Assembly (NCBI RefSeq): GCF_039544005.1
Contig: NZ_BAABKV010000001.1
Coordinates: 7,378,001 to 7,442,000, forward strand
From: Kitasatospora paranensis
GTDB lineage: Bacteria > Actinomycetota > Actinomycetes > Streptomycetales > Streptomycetaceae
Length of the DNA: 64,000 nt
Direction of reading: 5' to 3'
In this document: positions 1 through 7,835 of the stretch, in pieces
Layout of the letters: each line of letters starts with the position of its first letter
Position numbering within the stretch: the first letter of the stretch is position 1
Notes under the pieces: generated by a model
Seen by the model: the letters and a program-made list of their open reading frames with translations, nothing else
What the model was told of the DNA's origin: nothing
Database searches by the model: none
Translations under genes and position numbers: made by a program

Positions 1-116
1 GTGCGGTCGGCATGCAGGCGCTGCGGCACACCGACGCCGACACCACGCGGGCCCACCTCGCCGACCTCGTCCCCGGCCTGTCCCGGCGGCCCGGCTCGGC
101 CGCACCCCGGTCCTGA
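1..116 (+). CDS. 3' end of a gene running in from the left
   Basis: An open frame enters from the left edge and stops with TGA at 114-116, leaving about 37 C-terminal residues (including MQALRHTDADTTRAHLADL). I do not recognise the family from this short tail. It lies 36 bases before the FabG-type gene on the same strand and could be in the same operon. Confidence 0.5.
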   Translation, partial: AVGMQALRHTDADTTRAHLADLVPGLSRRPGSAAPRS

Positions 117-152
117 TCCCCGTACCCGAACCTCAACAAGGAGTTGTCCGCC

Positions 153-908
153 ATGACCACCACCCGTACCGCCGTCGTCACGGGCGCCGCCCGCGGCATC
201 GGAGCCGGCGTCGCCAAGCGGCTCGCCGAGGACGGCTTCGCCGTCGCCGTCATCGACCTGGACGAGACGGCCTGCAAGCCGGTCGTCGAGGAGATCGAGG
301 CCGCCGGGGGCCGCGCCATGGCCGTCGGCGTCGACGTCGCCGACGAACAGGGCGTTCGGGCTGCCGTGGACCGGATCGCCGAGGAGTTGGGCGAGCCCAC
401 CGTGCTGGTCAACAACGCCGGCATCATCCGCGACAACCTGCTGTTCAAGATGACCGTCGACGAGTGGGACGCGGTCGTGAACGTGCACCTCCGCGGCTCG
501 TTCCTCATGACCCGCGCCGTCCAGGGCTACATGACCAAGGCCGGCTGGGGCCGGATCGTCAACCTGTCGAGCACCTCCGCACTGGGGAACCGCGGCCAGG
601 CCAACTACGCCGCGGCGAAGGCCGGAATCCAGGGGTTCACCAAGACCCTCGCCCTCGAACTCGGGAAGTTCGGTGTCACGGCGAACGCGATCGCCCCGGG
701 ATTCATCGAGACCGAGATGACGGCCGAGACCGCGCGGCGCATCGGTGTGGGGTTCGACGAGTTCAAGGCGGCCGTGGCGGCCCGCATTCCGGTGGGACGT
801 ACCGGCGAGCCCCGGGACATCGCGCACGCGGTCTCGTTCTTCGCCGGCGAGGGCGCCGGGTTCGTCTCGGGCCAGGTCCTCTACGTCGCCGGCGGACCGC
901 AGGCCTGA
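153..908 (+). CDS. SDR oxidoreductase, FabG/3-ketoacyl reductase type
   Basis: This 251-residue protein is a classical short-chain dehydrogenase/reductase. The Rossmann motif TGAARGIG lies at residues 10-17, NNAG near residue 90 and the active-site YAAAK near residue 153, with a conserved Ser about 13 residues before the Tyr. It probably interconverts a 3-hydroxyacyl- and 3-ketoacyl-thioester with NAD(P)H. ATG 153 was chosen because AAGGAG at 138-143 is well placed for it; an in-frame TTG at 144 is too close to that site. A MaoC hydratase follows 32 bases downstream, so the two probably act on successive beta-oxidation or reductive steps. The exact substrate cannot be read from sequence. Confidence 0.9.
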   Translation: MTTTRTAVVTGAARGIGAGVAKRLAEDGFAVAVIDLDETACKPVVEEIEAAGGRAMAVGVDVADEQGVRAAVDRIAEELGEPTVLVNNAGIIRDNLLFKMTVDEWDAVVNVHLRGSFLMTRAVQGYMTKAGWGRIVNLSSTSALGNRGQANYAAAKAGIQGFTKTLALELGKFGVTANAIAPGFIETEMTAETARRIGVGFDEFKAAVAARIPVGRTGEPRDIAHAVSFFAGEGAGFVSGQVLYVAGGPQA

Positions 909-940
909 GCAGAGGGACGACAGACGGAAGAGGAGAGACG

Positions 941-1393
941 ATGAAGGTTTTCCAGGGCATCGAGGAGCTGTCCCGGGCGGTCGGCACGCACCTCGGGTAC
1001 TCCGACTGGCACACCGTCACCCAGAAGCAGATCGACACCTTCGCCGAGGCGACGGGTGACCACCAGTGGATCCACGTCGACCCCGCGAAGGCGGCGCGGG
1101 GCCCGTTCGGCGGCACCGTCGCGCACGGCTACCTGACGCTGTCACTGGTGCCCGTGCTGGTCTGGCAGGTGTACGAGGTCGAGGGATTGGCCATGGGCAT
1201 CAACTACGGTGCCGACAAGCTCCGTTTCCCCTCACCGGTCCCGGTGGACTCCAGGGTGCGCGCCGGGGTGGAACTGCTGTCACTGGTGCCGGGCGGTGGT
1301 GGTCACCAGGCGAGGACCAAGGTGACCATCGAGCGGGAGGGCGGCGACAAACCGGTCTGCGTCGTCGAGGCCGTCAGCATCCTGGTGCCGTGA
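941..1393 (+). CDS. MaoC-like (R)-specific enoyl-CoA hydratase
   Basis: The 150-residue product is a single hot-dog domain of the MaoC/R-hydratase family. The hydratase motif is visible as TGDHQWIHVDPAKA near residues 39-52, with the Asp and His expected to activate water, followed by GGTVAHGYLTLSL, which is typical of this family. It would hydrate a trans-2-enoyl-CoA to a 3-hydroxyacyl-CoA. GAGGAGA at 930-937 lies just before ATG 941. Together with the preceding FabG-type reductase it forms a two-gene unit for acyl-CoA modification. Single-domain length is normal for the bacterial family. Confidence 0.88.
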   Translation: MKVFQGIEELSRAVGTHLGYSDWHTVTQKQIDTFAEATGDHQWIHVDPAKAARGPFGGTVAHGYLTLSLVPVLVWQVYEVEGLAMGINYGADKLRFPSPVPVDSRVRAGVELLSLVPGGGGHQARTKVTIEREGGDKPVCVVEAVSILVP

Positions 1394-2229
1394 TGGCCCT
1401 CGGATCACGGCCGGTCCCGCCGGGTCCGGAGCCGAGGCGCGCCCCCGCCGAGCAGCCGGTCGCGTCCGTCGGGCCGCTCGCCGAGCAGGGGCGGCACCCG
1501 GCCGCTGCCGGGCTCCGGGGACCCTGGCCGCCGATCCCGGTCCGACCGGTCCGGATCCGGCCGGCCCGCTCCTGCCGGAGTAGCGCGGCGGCGGCGAGCA
1601 GGGCGCCGGTCGTGCCGCGGCAACCCGTCCTGTGGTCGAGCCGGAAGCTCCCGGCCGGCTGCGGCTCGGCACGGGTCCGCACGTCCGCCGGCGACGAGCC
1701 GGCCCGGGGCCCGGACAGGCGCCCGGTGCCGGGGAAGCGGTCCTCGACCACGGGCCGGACGCGGGTGTCGATCTGCTCCCGGCTGCCGCGGGCGAGCAGG
1801 AGGTCGGCGTTGCCGACGGTGGGGAACGGACAACGCCGCGGTGCCCGCGTTCGCCGCTCGGGACCATGGAGCGAGTGCCGCGGGGGACGCGTCGAGGACC
1901 GGACCACCGGTCATCCCCAGGACGATGTCCACGCCGGCGCCGCCATCGGCCTCGCGCGGGCGGTCGGCGAGCCCGTCCTGAGCGGCATCGACGGCGACCC
2001 CGCGCCGGGCTCCGGGGCGGGGTCACGCTTCTCCTCGCCGGGGGCGGTGGCGGCCACCCGGCCGGCGACGGATCCGGCATCGCCGCCGGCCGGGAGCTGA
2101 TCGACGGCCAGCCGGTCGCCGCGGCCGAAATCGGCACCGACGGCGGCGACCGGACCGACAGGGGTGTCGAAGGCCTCCACGGGGTGATCGGCTCCTCGCC
2201 CCACGGGGGAGGGGGAGGAGCCGCTACGG
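1394..2229. other. 836-base stretch with no intact gene
   Basis: No frame here has convincing protein character; open frames on both strands are Arg/Pro-rich shadows of high GC. The only recognisable material is a decayed oxidoreductase fragment on the minus strand, listed separately. It may be the wreck of a gene between the MaoC gene and the convergent acyl-CoA dehydrogenase. Confidence 0.5.
1735..1960 (-). pseudogene. Decayed quinone oxidoreductase (zeta-crystallin type) fragment
   Basis: Reading the minus strand near 1950-1845, one frame gives GAGVDIVLGMTGGPVLDAS. This resembles the conserved GRGVDVVLDMVGG...L core of NADPH:quinone oxidoreductases. A second frame near 1815-1735 gives IDTRVRPVVEDRFP, resembling the family's C-terminal RIRPVVDRTFPL block. 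The two blocks are in the right order but in different frames, and the rest of the gene is unrecognisable. I infer a degraded family member. The match is by eye, so confidence is low. Confidence 0.3.
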
Positions 2230-3387
2230 TCACAGGCCCATGGACTTGGCGATGACGGTCTTCATGACCTCGCTGGTGCCGCCGTAGATGCGGAAGACGC
2301 GGTTGTCGGTGTAGAGGCGGGCAATGGGGTACTCGAGCATGTAGCCGTAGCCACCGTGCAGTTGCAGGCACTTGTCGATGACCCGCGACGCCGCCTCGGT
2401 GCAGAAGAGCTTGGTGGCGGCGGCGTCGGCGGAGGTGAGCCCGCCCTGCTCGATGAGGTCCAGGGCGCGGTCGCAGAGGGCCTGGGCGGCGGCCACCTCG
2501 GCGGCGCACTCGGCGAGGACGAACTTGGTGTTCTGGAAGCCCGAGACCGGCTGCCCGAAGACCTTGCGGTCACGGGTGTAGGCGAGGGCGAAGTCGATCG
2601 CGGCGGCGGCGGCGGACACGGCGGACACGGCGATGCCGAGACGCTCGGGTATCAGGTTGTGGGCGAGGTAGGCGAAGGCGTTGCCCTCCTCGCCGAGCAG
2701 GTTCTCCACCGGCACGTGGACGTCGGTGAAGGAGAGCTCGGCGGTGTCGGAGCTGCGCAGTCCGATCTTCTCCAGCTTGCGTCCCACCGCGTAGCCGGCG
2801 CTCCCGGTGTCCACGCACAGGATGGACAGGCCGCCCCGGCGGTTGTCCGTCGGGGCCGGGGAGGTGCGGCAGACCACCAGCATCAGGTCGGCGAGCACAC
2901 CGCCGGTGATGAAGGTCTTCGCGCCGTTGAGGACGTAGTGGGTGCCGTCCTCGGACAGGGTCGCGGTGGTGCGGATGCCTGCCAGGTCGGAGCCGGTGCC
3001 GGGCTCGGTCATGGCGATGGCGGTCATCATCCGCCCGGAGACGAAGTCGGGCAGCCAGCGCTTCTTCTGCTCGTCGTCGGCGAACTCGAGCAGGTACGGC
3101 AGCACCAGACCGGTGTGCACGCCGGAGCCGCCGAAGGACACACCGGCGCGCATCAGCTCTTCGACGATCACGGCCTGGTACTTGAAGCCGCCGACACCCG
3201 ACCCGCCGTACTCCTCCGGGACCTCGATGCCGAAGACCCCCAGTTCGCCGAGCTTGTGGTAGAACTCGCGCGGCGCGTGGCCGGCTGCCTCCCAGCTGTC
3301 GTAGTGGGGCACGACCTCGTGGGCGATGAAGTCCCGGATCATCTCCCGGAAGTTCTCGTGGTCCTCGGTGTAGACGGAGCGCTGCAC
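2230..3387 (-). CDS. Acyl-CoA dehydrogenase, long-chain type
   Basis: The 385-residue flavoprotein covers the whole acyl-CoA dehydrogenase fold. It has AMTEPGTGSDLAGI and the FAD/substrate segment around residue 135, FITGG near 165, and QLHGGYGYMLEYPIARLYTD near the C-terminus. The terminal motif is IYGGTSEVMK. Gly occupies the place of the MCAD catalytic Glu, as in LCAD and isovaleryl-CoA dehydrogenase, where the base lies on another helix. It would oxidise an acyl-CoA to the trans-2-enoyl-CoA and pass electrons to ETF. The start is GTG 3387 with AAGGGAGG upstream. A PucR-type regulator lies divergently next to it and may control it. Confidence 0.93.
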   Translation of the reverse strand: MQRSVYTEDHENFREMIRDFIAHEVVPHYDSWEAAGHAPREFYHKLGELGVFGIEVPEEYGGSGVGGFKYQAVIVEELMRAGVSFGGSGVHTGLVLPYLLEFADDEQKKRWLPDFVSGRMMTAIAMTEPGTGSDLAGIRTTATLSEDGTHYVLNGAKTFITGGVLADLMLVVCRTSPAPTDNRRGGLSILCVDTGSAGYAVGRKLEKIGLRSSDTAELSFTDVHVPVENLLGEEGNAFAYLAHNLIPERLGIAVSAVSAAAAAIDFALAYTRDRKVFGQPVSGFQNTKFVLAECAAEVAAAQALCDRALDLIEQGGLTSADAAATKLFCTEAASRVIDKCLQLHGGYGYMLEYPIARLYTDNRVFRIYGGTSEVMKTVIAKSMGL

Positions 3388-3602
3388 TGCCTGTCCCTCC
3401 CTTGTGTCCGGGTGGGGCCACCGACCACCGGGTGGTCGTCACCGTTGGGCCTCAGGCGGCCGGCGATGGCGATTTTCTGGCCCTGAGCTGCGGTTTTGCT
3501 ACGCAGCGTCCCCCAACATAAGGCGCTGCCCCCTGCATGACCACGGGCATCTGCACATCATTGCGGCTTCCGCCTGTGCATTCCGCCCAGCAGTGCGGGG
3601 GC

Positions 3603-3608
3603 TAGCCT
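3603..3608 (+). promoter_or_regulatory. -10 element of a probably leaderless promoter
   Basis: TAGCCT ends only six bases before ATG 3615 of the PucR-type gene, and no ribosome-binding sequence lies between. This spacing is typical of leaderless actinobacterial mRNAs whose first base is at or next to the start codon. No clear -35 box is seen. Confidence 0.45.
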
Positions 3609-3614
3609 GGGGCC

Positions 3615-4847
3615 ATGGAGCACGACTGGGCGGCGCCCGCGCCCGAGGTGGCGGAACACGTCCGGGCGACCGCGGAGCGCATGCAGGACACATTGGACGA
3701 CCTGCTCGCCGAGATCGGTCAGCAGCTGGCCCCGAACACGCCGGAGGCGCCGCTGGACCCGGTCATGGCCCAGGAGATCGCCGCCAGCAACCGGGACACC
3801 GTCGGGCGCTGGGTGCGCGCCAACCGGCTCCGTCCCGGCCGCCCGGTCCCCGCGGACCTGACGGCGCAGATCCTGGACGTGGCGCGCGACATGGTCCGAC
3901 GCGGCGTCGACGAGCGCTATCTGGTCCAGGGCTACTGGCGAGGGCACAATCTGCTGTGGCGGTACTGGATGCGCGCCGCGCTCGCCGAGCCGGGCTCCCC
4001 GGAGGTGCTCGCCGCGTCCCTGGACCTGGCGGCGCGCTCGATGTCACGGTTCGTGGACCGCACCCTGGCCGGCGTTCAGAAGCGGGTGGAGCACGAACGC
4101 GACCAGCTCGTCGGCGGCATGCCCGCCCGGCGGCTGGAGACCGTCAACCTCCTGCTCCAGGGCGCGCCGATCGCCGGGGAGCGGGCGAGCGCACGCCTCG
4201 GCTACGACCTGAGCAGGCGTCACCTGGCCCTGGTGCTGTGGCATGCGCCCGGAATGGTGGAGCAGGGCGAACTGGAGTCCGCAGCCGACGCGATCGCCGA
4301 AGCGGCGGGAGCACGGCGGCCCCTCACCGTTGCCGCGGGAATCTCGGTGCTGTGGGCCTGGATCGCGGTTCCGGGGCAGGTGGACACCAAGGTCCTGAAC
4401 GAGGCCCTCATCGCCGCGGGCACCCACGCCCGTGCGGCCGCCGGGATGCCGGGAGACGGCCCCACCGGCTTCCGGCTCAGCCACCAGCAGGCACTGACCG
4501 CCCAGCGGTTGACGTTCCGGATGCACCAGCCACCCCGTCTCACCGCCTACGAGGACGTACAGGTCGTCGCCATGGCCGCACACGACGAGGACCAGGCGCG
4601 CGAGTTCGTCGCCTCCACGCTCGGTGAGCTGGCCGACGCGGCCCCCGAACTCGCCCGGACCCTGCGCGTCTACCTGCAGGAGGACTGCAACGCCAGCCGT
4701 GCCGCGCGCCGGCTGTACACCCACCGCAACACCGTCCTCAACCGCATCGCCCGGGCCGACGCACTGCTGCCCCGACCGCGTCCCGGACGCGGGCTGCAGG
4801 TGAGCCTCGCGCTGGAACTGCAGCACTGGCTCGGCCCACGGCGGTAG
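3615..4847 (+). CDS. PucR/CdaR-family transcriptional regulator
   Basis: This 410-residue protein has the C-terminal helix-turn-helix of the PucR family (HTH_30). The segment LRVYLQEDCNASRAARRLYTHRNTVLNRIARADALL at about residues 350-385 has the diagnostic N.S.AARRL..HRNTV pattern; only the short motif NASRAARRLYTHRNTVLNRI should be quoted. The middle region around residues 180-300 looks like the GGDEF-like linker of this family, and the N-terminal 150 residues are helical, as in Streptomyces RsbT co-antagonist-type members. It lies divergently from the acyl-CoA dehydrogenase and may regulate it. The effector is unknown. Confidence 0.85.
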   Translation: MEHDWAAPAPEVAEHVRATAERMQDTLDDLLAEIGQQLAPNTPEAPLDPVMAQEIAASNRDTVGRWVRANRLRPGRPVPADLTAQILDVARDMVRRGVDERYLVQGYWRGHNLLWRYWMRAALAEPGSPEVLAASLDLAARSMSRFVDRTLAGVQKRVEHERDQLVGGMPARRLETVNLLLQGAPIAGERASARLGYDLSRRHLALVLWHAPGMVEQGELESAADAIAEAAGARRPLTVAAGISVLWAWIAVPGQVDTKVLNEALIAAGTHARAAAGMPGDGPTGFRLSHQQALTAQRLTFRMHQPPRLTAYEDVQVVAMAAHDEDQAREFVASTLGELADAAPELARTLRVYLQEDCNASRAARRLYTHRNTVLNRIARADALLPRPRPGRGLQVSLALELQHWLGPRR

Positions 4848-4953
4848 CCGCAACGCGGGGACGCGCCGCTCCGGGCCGCCGCATCGGCCGCCGGTCGCAC
4901 GATGTCGTCGCAGGTTCGCAGGCCGGATGCGATGACAGGGTGTTCGACGGGCC

Positions 4954-5079
4954 GAGGGCTACCACCAGCGCTTCGGCCTGGTCCACGTCGACTTCGAGAC
5001 GCAGGTGCGCACTCCGAAGGCGTCGTACGCCTGGTACCGGGACCTGATCGGCAGTCATCGTCGGCAAACCGGAAGATAG
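4954..5079 (+). pseudogene. 3'-terminal remnant of a GH1 beta-glucosidase (copy 1)
   Basis: The frame reads EGYHQRFGLVHVDFETQV, then RTPKASYAWYRDLIG and a TAG stop at 5077-5079. This is the characteristic C-terminus of family 1 glycoside hydrolases, which end in ..FEGY.QRFGLV.VD..T..RT.K.S..WY..... The preceding roughly 400 residues, including both catalytic Glu, are absent, so this is only a tail. A second, shorter and diverged copy is at 15532-15582. Confidence 0.7.
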
Positions 5080-5378
5080 TTGAGCTCCGGCCCGAACGTG
5101 TTGTCTGTCAGGCTTGACGGGGTCCGGCGGGGATCTGCGAGCCGAACCCAAGGCGCCGCAAGGCACTCCAGGAGGTAATGCCAGGGTGTCCGACGGAGCC
5201 GGTGGGTTTCGCCAGTGGCCCAGCCGGGGCTTGACCGCACGGAAGGTCGGTGCCCCGGCGGAACGCTCGAAACGTTCTCCTGCGGACTCTTTCGGGGGCC
5301 CGACTCGGACGGGTGTGGCACCGGCCGCCCGACCTGGCGCAGTCGGCCACGGGGATGACGGGAGGGCGGTGTGGCCCG
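5080..5378. other. Non-coding gap
   Basis: About 300 bases between the GH1 remnant and the convergent oxidoreductase gene. I see no gene, RNA or clear terminator in it. Confidence 0.4.
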
Positions 5379-6359
5379 TCAGCCGACGGTGACGGTCATC
5401 TTGCCAAGGGCCTGACCGCTCTCCAGCACGCGGTGGGCCTCGACGATCTCCTCGAAGCGGAAGGTCCGGGTCGGACGCGCCTGCAGGGAGCCTGCCTCCA
5501 CCTTGGCGTAGATGGTGTCCAACGGTATGTCGGAGAGCGGGAACTCCGGGCTGCCGAGAACGAAAGCGCTGCCGAAGAAGCTGAGCCGGACGCCACTGGG
5601 AAGGTCGCTGATCGGGTCGAAGTCGGGCACCGGTGCGAAGCCGCCCAGAAAGCCGACCTGGCAGACCCGTCCTCGGGGCCGGACGGCGGCGAGCGAGTCG
5701 CGCAGTGCGCTGTTGCCGACGACGTCGAGGACGGCGTCGACGAGGATGCCCCGGTCCCGGACCTGGGCGCTCAGCCGGCCGTCGTCGATGAGCACGCCCT
5801 CGGCCCCGAGGTCTTTGAGCAGGGCGGTGTGGGCGGGGTTGCGGGTGGTGGCGAGGACGCGGGCGCCATGGTCGACGGCGAGGTTGACGGCGGCCTGGCC
5901 GAGCGACGAGGTGGCGCCGCGGACCAGGACCGTCTCGTCGGGACGCAGCTCCAGGGTGCCGAACAGGCCGCTCCAGGCTGTTGCGTAGACCTCGGGGACG
6001 GCTGCCAGTTCGGCCCAGTCCAGTGAGGAGCGCACCGGCACCACATTGGTCGCGGGTACTGTCACGAGTTCTGCGTAGCTGCCGTTTCGGGTGCGGCCCA
6101 TGCCGCCGAGGATTGCCACTACGGTTGTGCCGGCGGGGAGTTCGCCGGACGGGTCGGCCTCGACGGTCCCGGCGCACTCGATCCCGGTGACTGCCGCGAC
6201 CTCGCCCCAGGCGCCCGCGCGCATGTACGCCTCGGCATGGTTGAGGCCGATCGCCTTGATCCGGATCAGCACCTCGCCGCTGGCCGGCACGGGGTCGGGA
6301 AGTTCGGTGACGGTGAGTACCTCGGGGCCACCGTAGGTGGAGATGGTGATGGCCTTCAT
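5379..6359 (-). CDS. Zinc-independent quinone oxidoreductase (MDR family)
   Basis: The 326-residue product is a medium-chain dehydrogenase/reductase of the quinone-oxidoreductase branch. The N-terminus MKAITISTYGGPEVLTV and IKAIGLNHAEAYMRAG near residues 34-49 are typical. A nucleotide-binding region VLVRGATSSLGQAAVNLA lies near 145, and the end is EAHRVLESGQALGKMTVTVG. The Cys and Glu ligands for structural or catalytic zinc are missing, as expected. It probably reduces quinones or enones with NADPH. ATG 6359 is preceded by GGGAGCGAT. A TetR gene lies upstream on the same strand, and a palindrome shared with that gene's promoter sits just before this gene. Confidence 0.9.
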   Translation of the reverse strand: MKAITISTYGGPEVLTVTELPDPVPASGEVLIRIKAIGLNHAEAYMRAGAWGEVAAVTGIECAGTVEADPSGELPAGTTVVAILGGMGRTRNGSYAELVTVPATNVVPVRSSLDWAELAAVPEVYATAWSGLFGTLELRPDETVLVRGATSSLGQAAVNLAVDHGARVLATTRNPAHTALLKDLGAEGVLIDDGRLSAQVRDRGILVDAVLDVVGNSALRDSLAAVRPRGRVCQVGFLGGFAPVPDFDPISDLPSGVRLSFFGSAFVLGSPEFPLSDIPLDTIYAKVEAGSLQARPTRTFRFEEIVEAHRVLESGQALGKMTVTVG

Positions 6360-6374
6360 GATCGCTCCCTTTTC

Positions 6375-6390
6375 TTGAATGGTAATTCAA
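6375..6390. promoter_or_regulatory. TetR operator candidate upstream of the oxidoreductase
   Basis: TTGAATGGTAATTCAA is a perfect inverted repeat (TTGAAT, four-base spacer, ATTCAA) 16 bases upstream of the oxidoreductase start. A near copy occurs upstream of the TetR gene at 7049-7063, so it is very likely the binding site of that regulator. Confidence 0.7.
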
Positions 6391-6449
6391 ATATCGGACC
6401 GAAAAGTGGGCCACCGCCTCCGGTGGCCCTTGTCCGCTTCGCCCGCCCT

Positions 6450-7034
6450 TCAGGTGAGGGCGGTGAAGGCGTTGTCCGTGATGGCGCGCAGCAGCGCCTC
6501 GTCCGGGTTGGCTTTGCCCACGACCATCAGCCCCTGGCAGGTCGCGACCATCAGCTTGGCGCTGCCGGCCGGATCCACCGAGTCGCGGACCTCGCCGCGG
6601 CGACGGGCGTTCTCCAGGGCCGTGGTCATGCAGCGCTCCAGGCGGGCGAGGTGACCGCGGACGACGGCTGCGGCTTCGTCGTCCTCGGCCGCGTTCTCGA
6701 TCGCGGTGTTCACCAGGAGGCAGCCCTGTCGGCCCTCTGGGCTGAGCAGGTCCCGTACCAGTCCGTCGAAGTAGCCGCGCAACTCCGCCAGGCCGGCGCC
6801 GACTGCCTCCAGTTCGCCGAGCTTCTGCGGCACGACCAGCTGGGAGTAGCGCTCCAGTGACTTCAGGAACAGCGTCCGCTTGCCTCCCGGGAAGGCGCTG
6901 TAGATGCTGCCCGGTTTCACTCCGGTCGCCTTCACCAGGTCCTCGATCGAGGTGGCCCGGTAGCCGCGCTCCCAGAACCGGAGCATGGCCCCGTTCAGCA
7001 CGGTCTCGGGCTCGAACTCGCGGCGTCTGGGCAT
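6450..7034 (-). CDS. TetR/AcrR-family repressor
   Basis: The 194-residue protein starts with an N-terminal TetR helix-turn-helix: MLRFWERGYRATSIEDLV and ATGVKPGSIYSAFPGG within residues 15-50. The remainder is an all-helical ligand-binding domain with a NTAIENAAED segment near residue 98, as in AcrR/NemR-like sensors of electrophiles or quinones. ATG 7034 was preferred to the upstream in-frame ATG 7049 because homology starts at PRRREF. It precedes the quinone oxidoreductase on the same strand. Matching TTGAATGGT palindromes lie before both genes, so it probably represses itself and the oxidoreductase until an inducer binds. Confidence 0.88.
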   Translation of the reverse strand: MPRRREFEPETVLNGAMLRFWERGYRATSIEDLVKATGVKPGSIYSAFPGGKRTLFLKSLERYSQLVVPQKLGELEAVGAGLAELRGYFDGLVRDLLSPEGRQGCLLVNTAIENAAEDDEAAAVVRGHLARLERCMTTALENARRRGEVRDSVDPAGSAKLMVATCQGLMVVGKANPDEALLRAITDNAFTALT

Positions 7035-7048
7035 GGGACGAACATACA

Positions 7049-7063
7049 TGAGTGACCATTCAA
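7049..7063. promoter_or_regulatory. TetR operator candidate, autoregulatory
   Basis: On the minus strand this reads TTGAATGGTCACTCA. It matches the palindrome at 6375-6390 in its left half TTGAATGGT and most of the right half. It lies 15 bases upstream of ATG 7034. Confidence 0.6.
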
Positions 7064-7692
7064 GAACAACTGCGCCGGGGTTCGGACCTGCGAGGGCCTG
7101 ATCTCGGCCGGGGTGCTGCCCGATTCGTCCGGCCGCGGGCAGGGCTCATGGAGCACGGCCTCCTCGTGGACGGGGTCCGGTTTCCAGGCCGACCGCGGCG
7201 GTGGCCTTCCAGTGCTGTCCACCTGCGTTCGCGGCCCCGCCGCGATCGCGCGGCGCGGAGTCGGCTCTGCGGATCACCCTTACGGGCCCTTCGCGGCCAT
7301 CCCCATGCCCTTGCCGCGATACGGCAGAACCTGCGGCTGCGGGTCAGCGAAGTCGGCGCCGACACCGTCCCGATCGGCGCCGCCGCGCCGGCGTTCTCCG
7401 AGGTGCTCTCCCGACCGCCGGAGGCGCTCACCCGCCTGTCGGAGCAACGCCAGGGCCGCCCGTGGCCGTCGGTGCCCGGACCGACTGACGTTCCCTGAAG
7501 TGGAGCAGGCCGGCAGCCAGGAGCCGTGGGTGGAGCCGGGCGGCCTCGACCGGGTGTTCTGACTCCTGAACCTGGTGCGCCGACAGGGGACTTCGTTGCG
7601 AGCACCGGGGAATCGAGAAGTGACCGCATCGCCGGTACCCGCGGTCGCGTCGTCGTGCTTCGGGCCGTACCGCCAGGAAAGTCCACACACCT
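7064..7692. other. Stretch without a recognisable gene
   Basis: Several overlapping frames exist, but none resembles a known family or has a convincing ribosome-binding site. A plus-strand tail around 7330-7498 (ending PGPTDVP) has moderately protein-like composition and might be the end of a lost gene. Confidence 0.35.
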
Positions 7693-7727
7693 GAGGAGCC
7701 CCGGCCGACGCACGGCTGGGGCTCCTC
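7693..7727. terminator. Hairpin downstream of the GH62 gene
   Basis: A 15-base stem, GAGGAGCCCCGGCCG at 7693-7707 and CGGCTGGGGCTCCTC at 7713-7727, pairs at 14 positions plus one G.U, around a 5-base loop. It lies about 110 bases beyond the GH62 stop codon and is a strong intrinsic-terminator-like structure without a clear U tract, as is usual in streptomycetes. Confidence 0.7.
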
Positions 7728-7835
7728 GGGCCGGTGGGTGCCGGTCGGCAGACGGACCTGCCCACTGCGTGAACGACTCGTCCACGCAGTGGCGGCGGGC
7801 CGCACCCGATCACGATCACCCACGGATCAGGCAGG

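Noticed and set aside
464..1393. Long Arg/Pro-rich open frames in other phases over real genes
   Set aside because: They are shadows caused by very high third-position GC, without ribosome sites, motifs or plausible composition.
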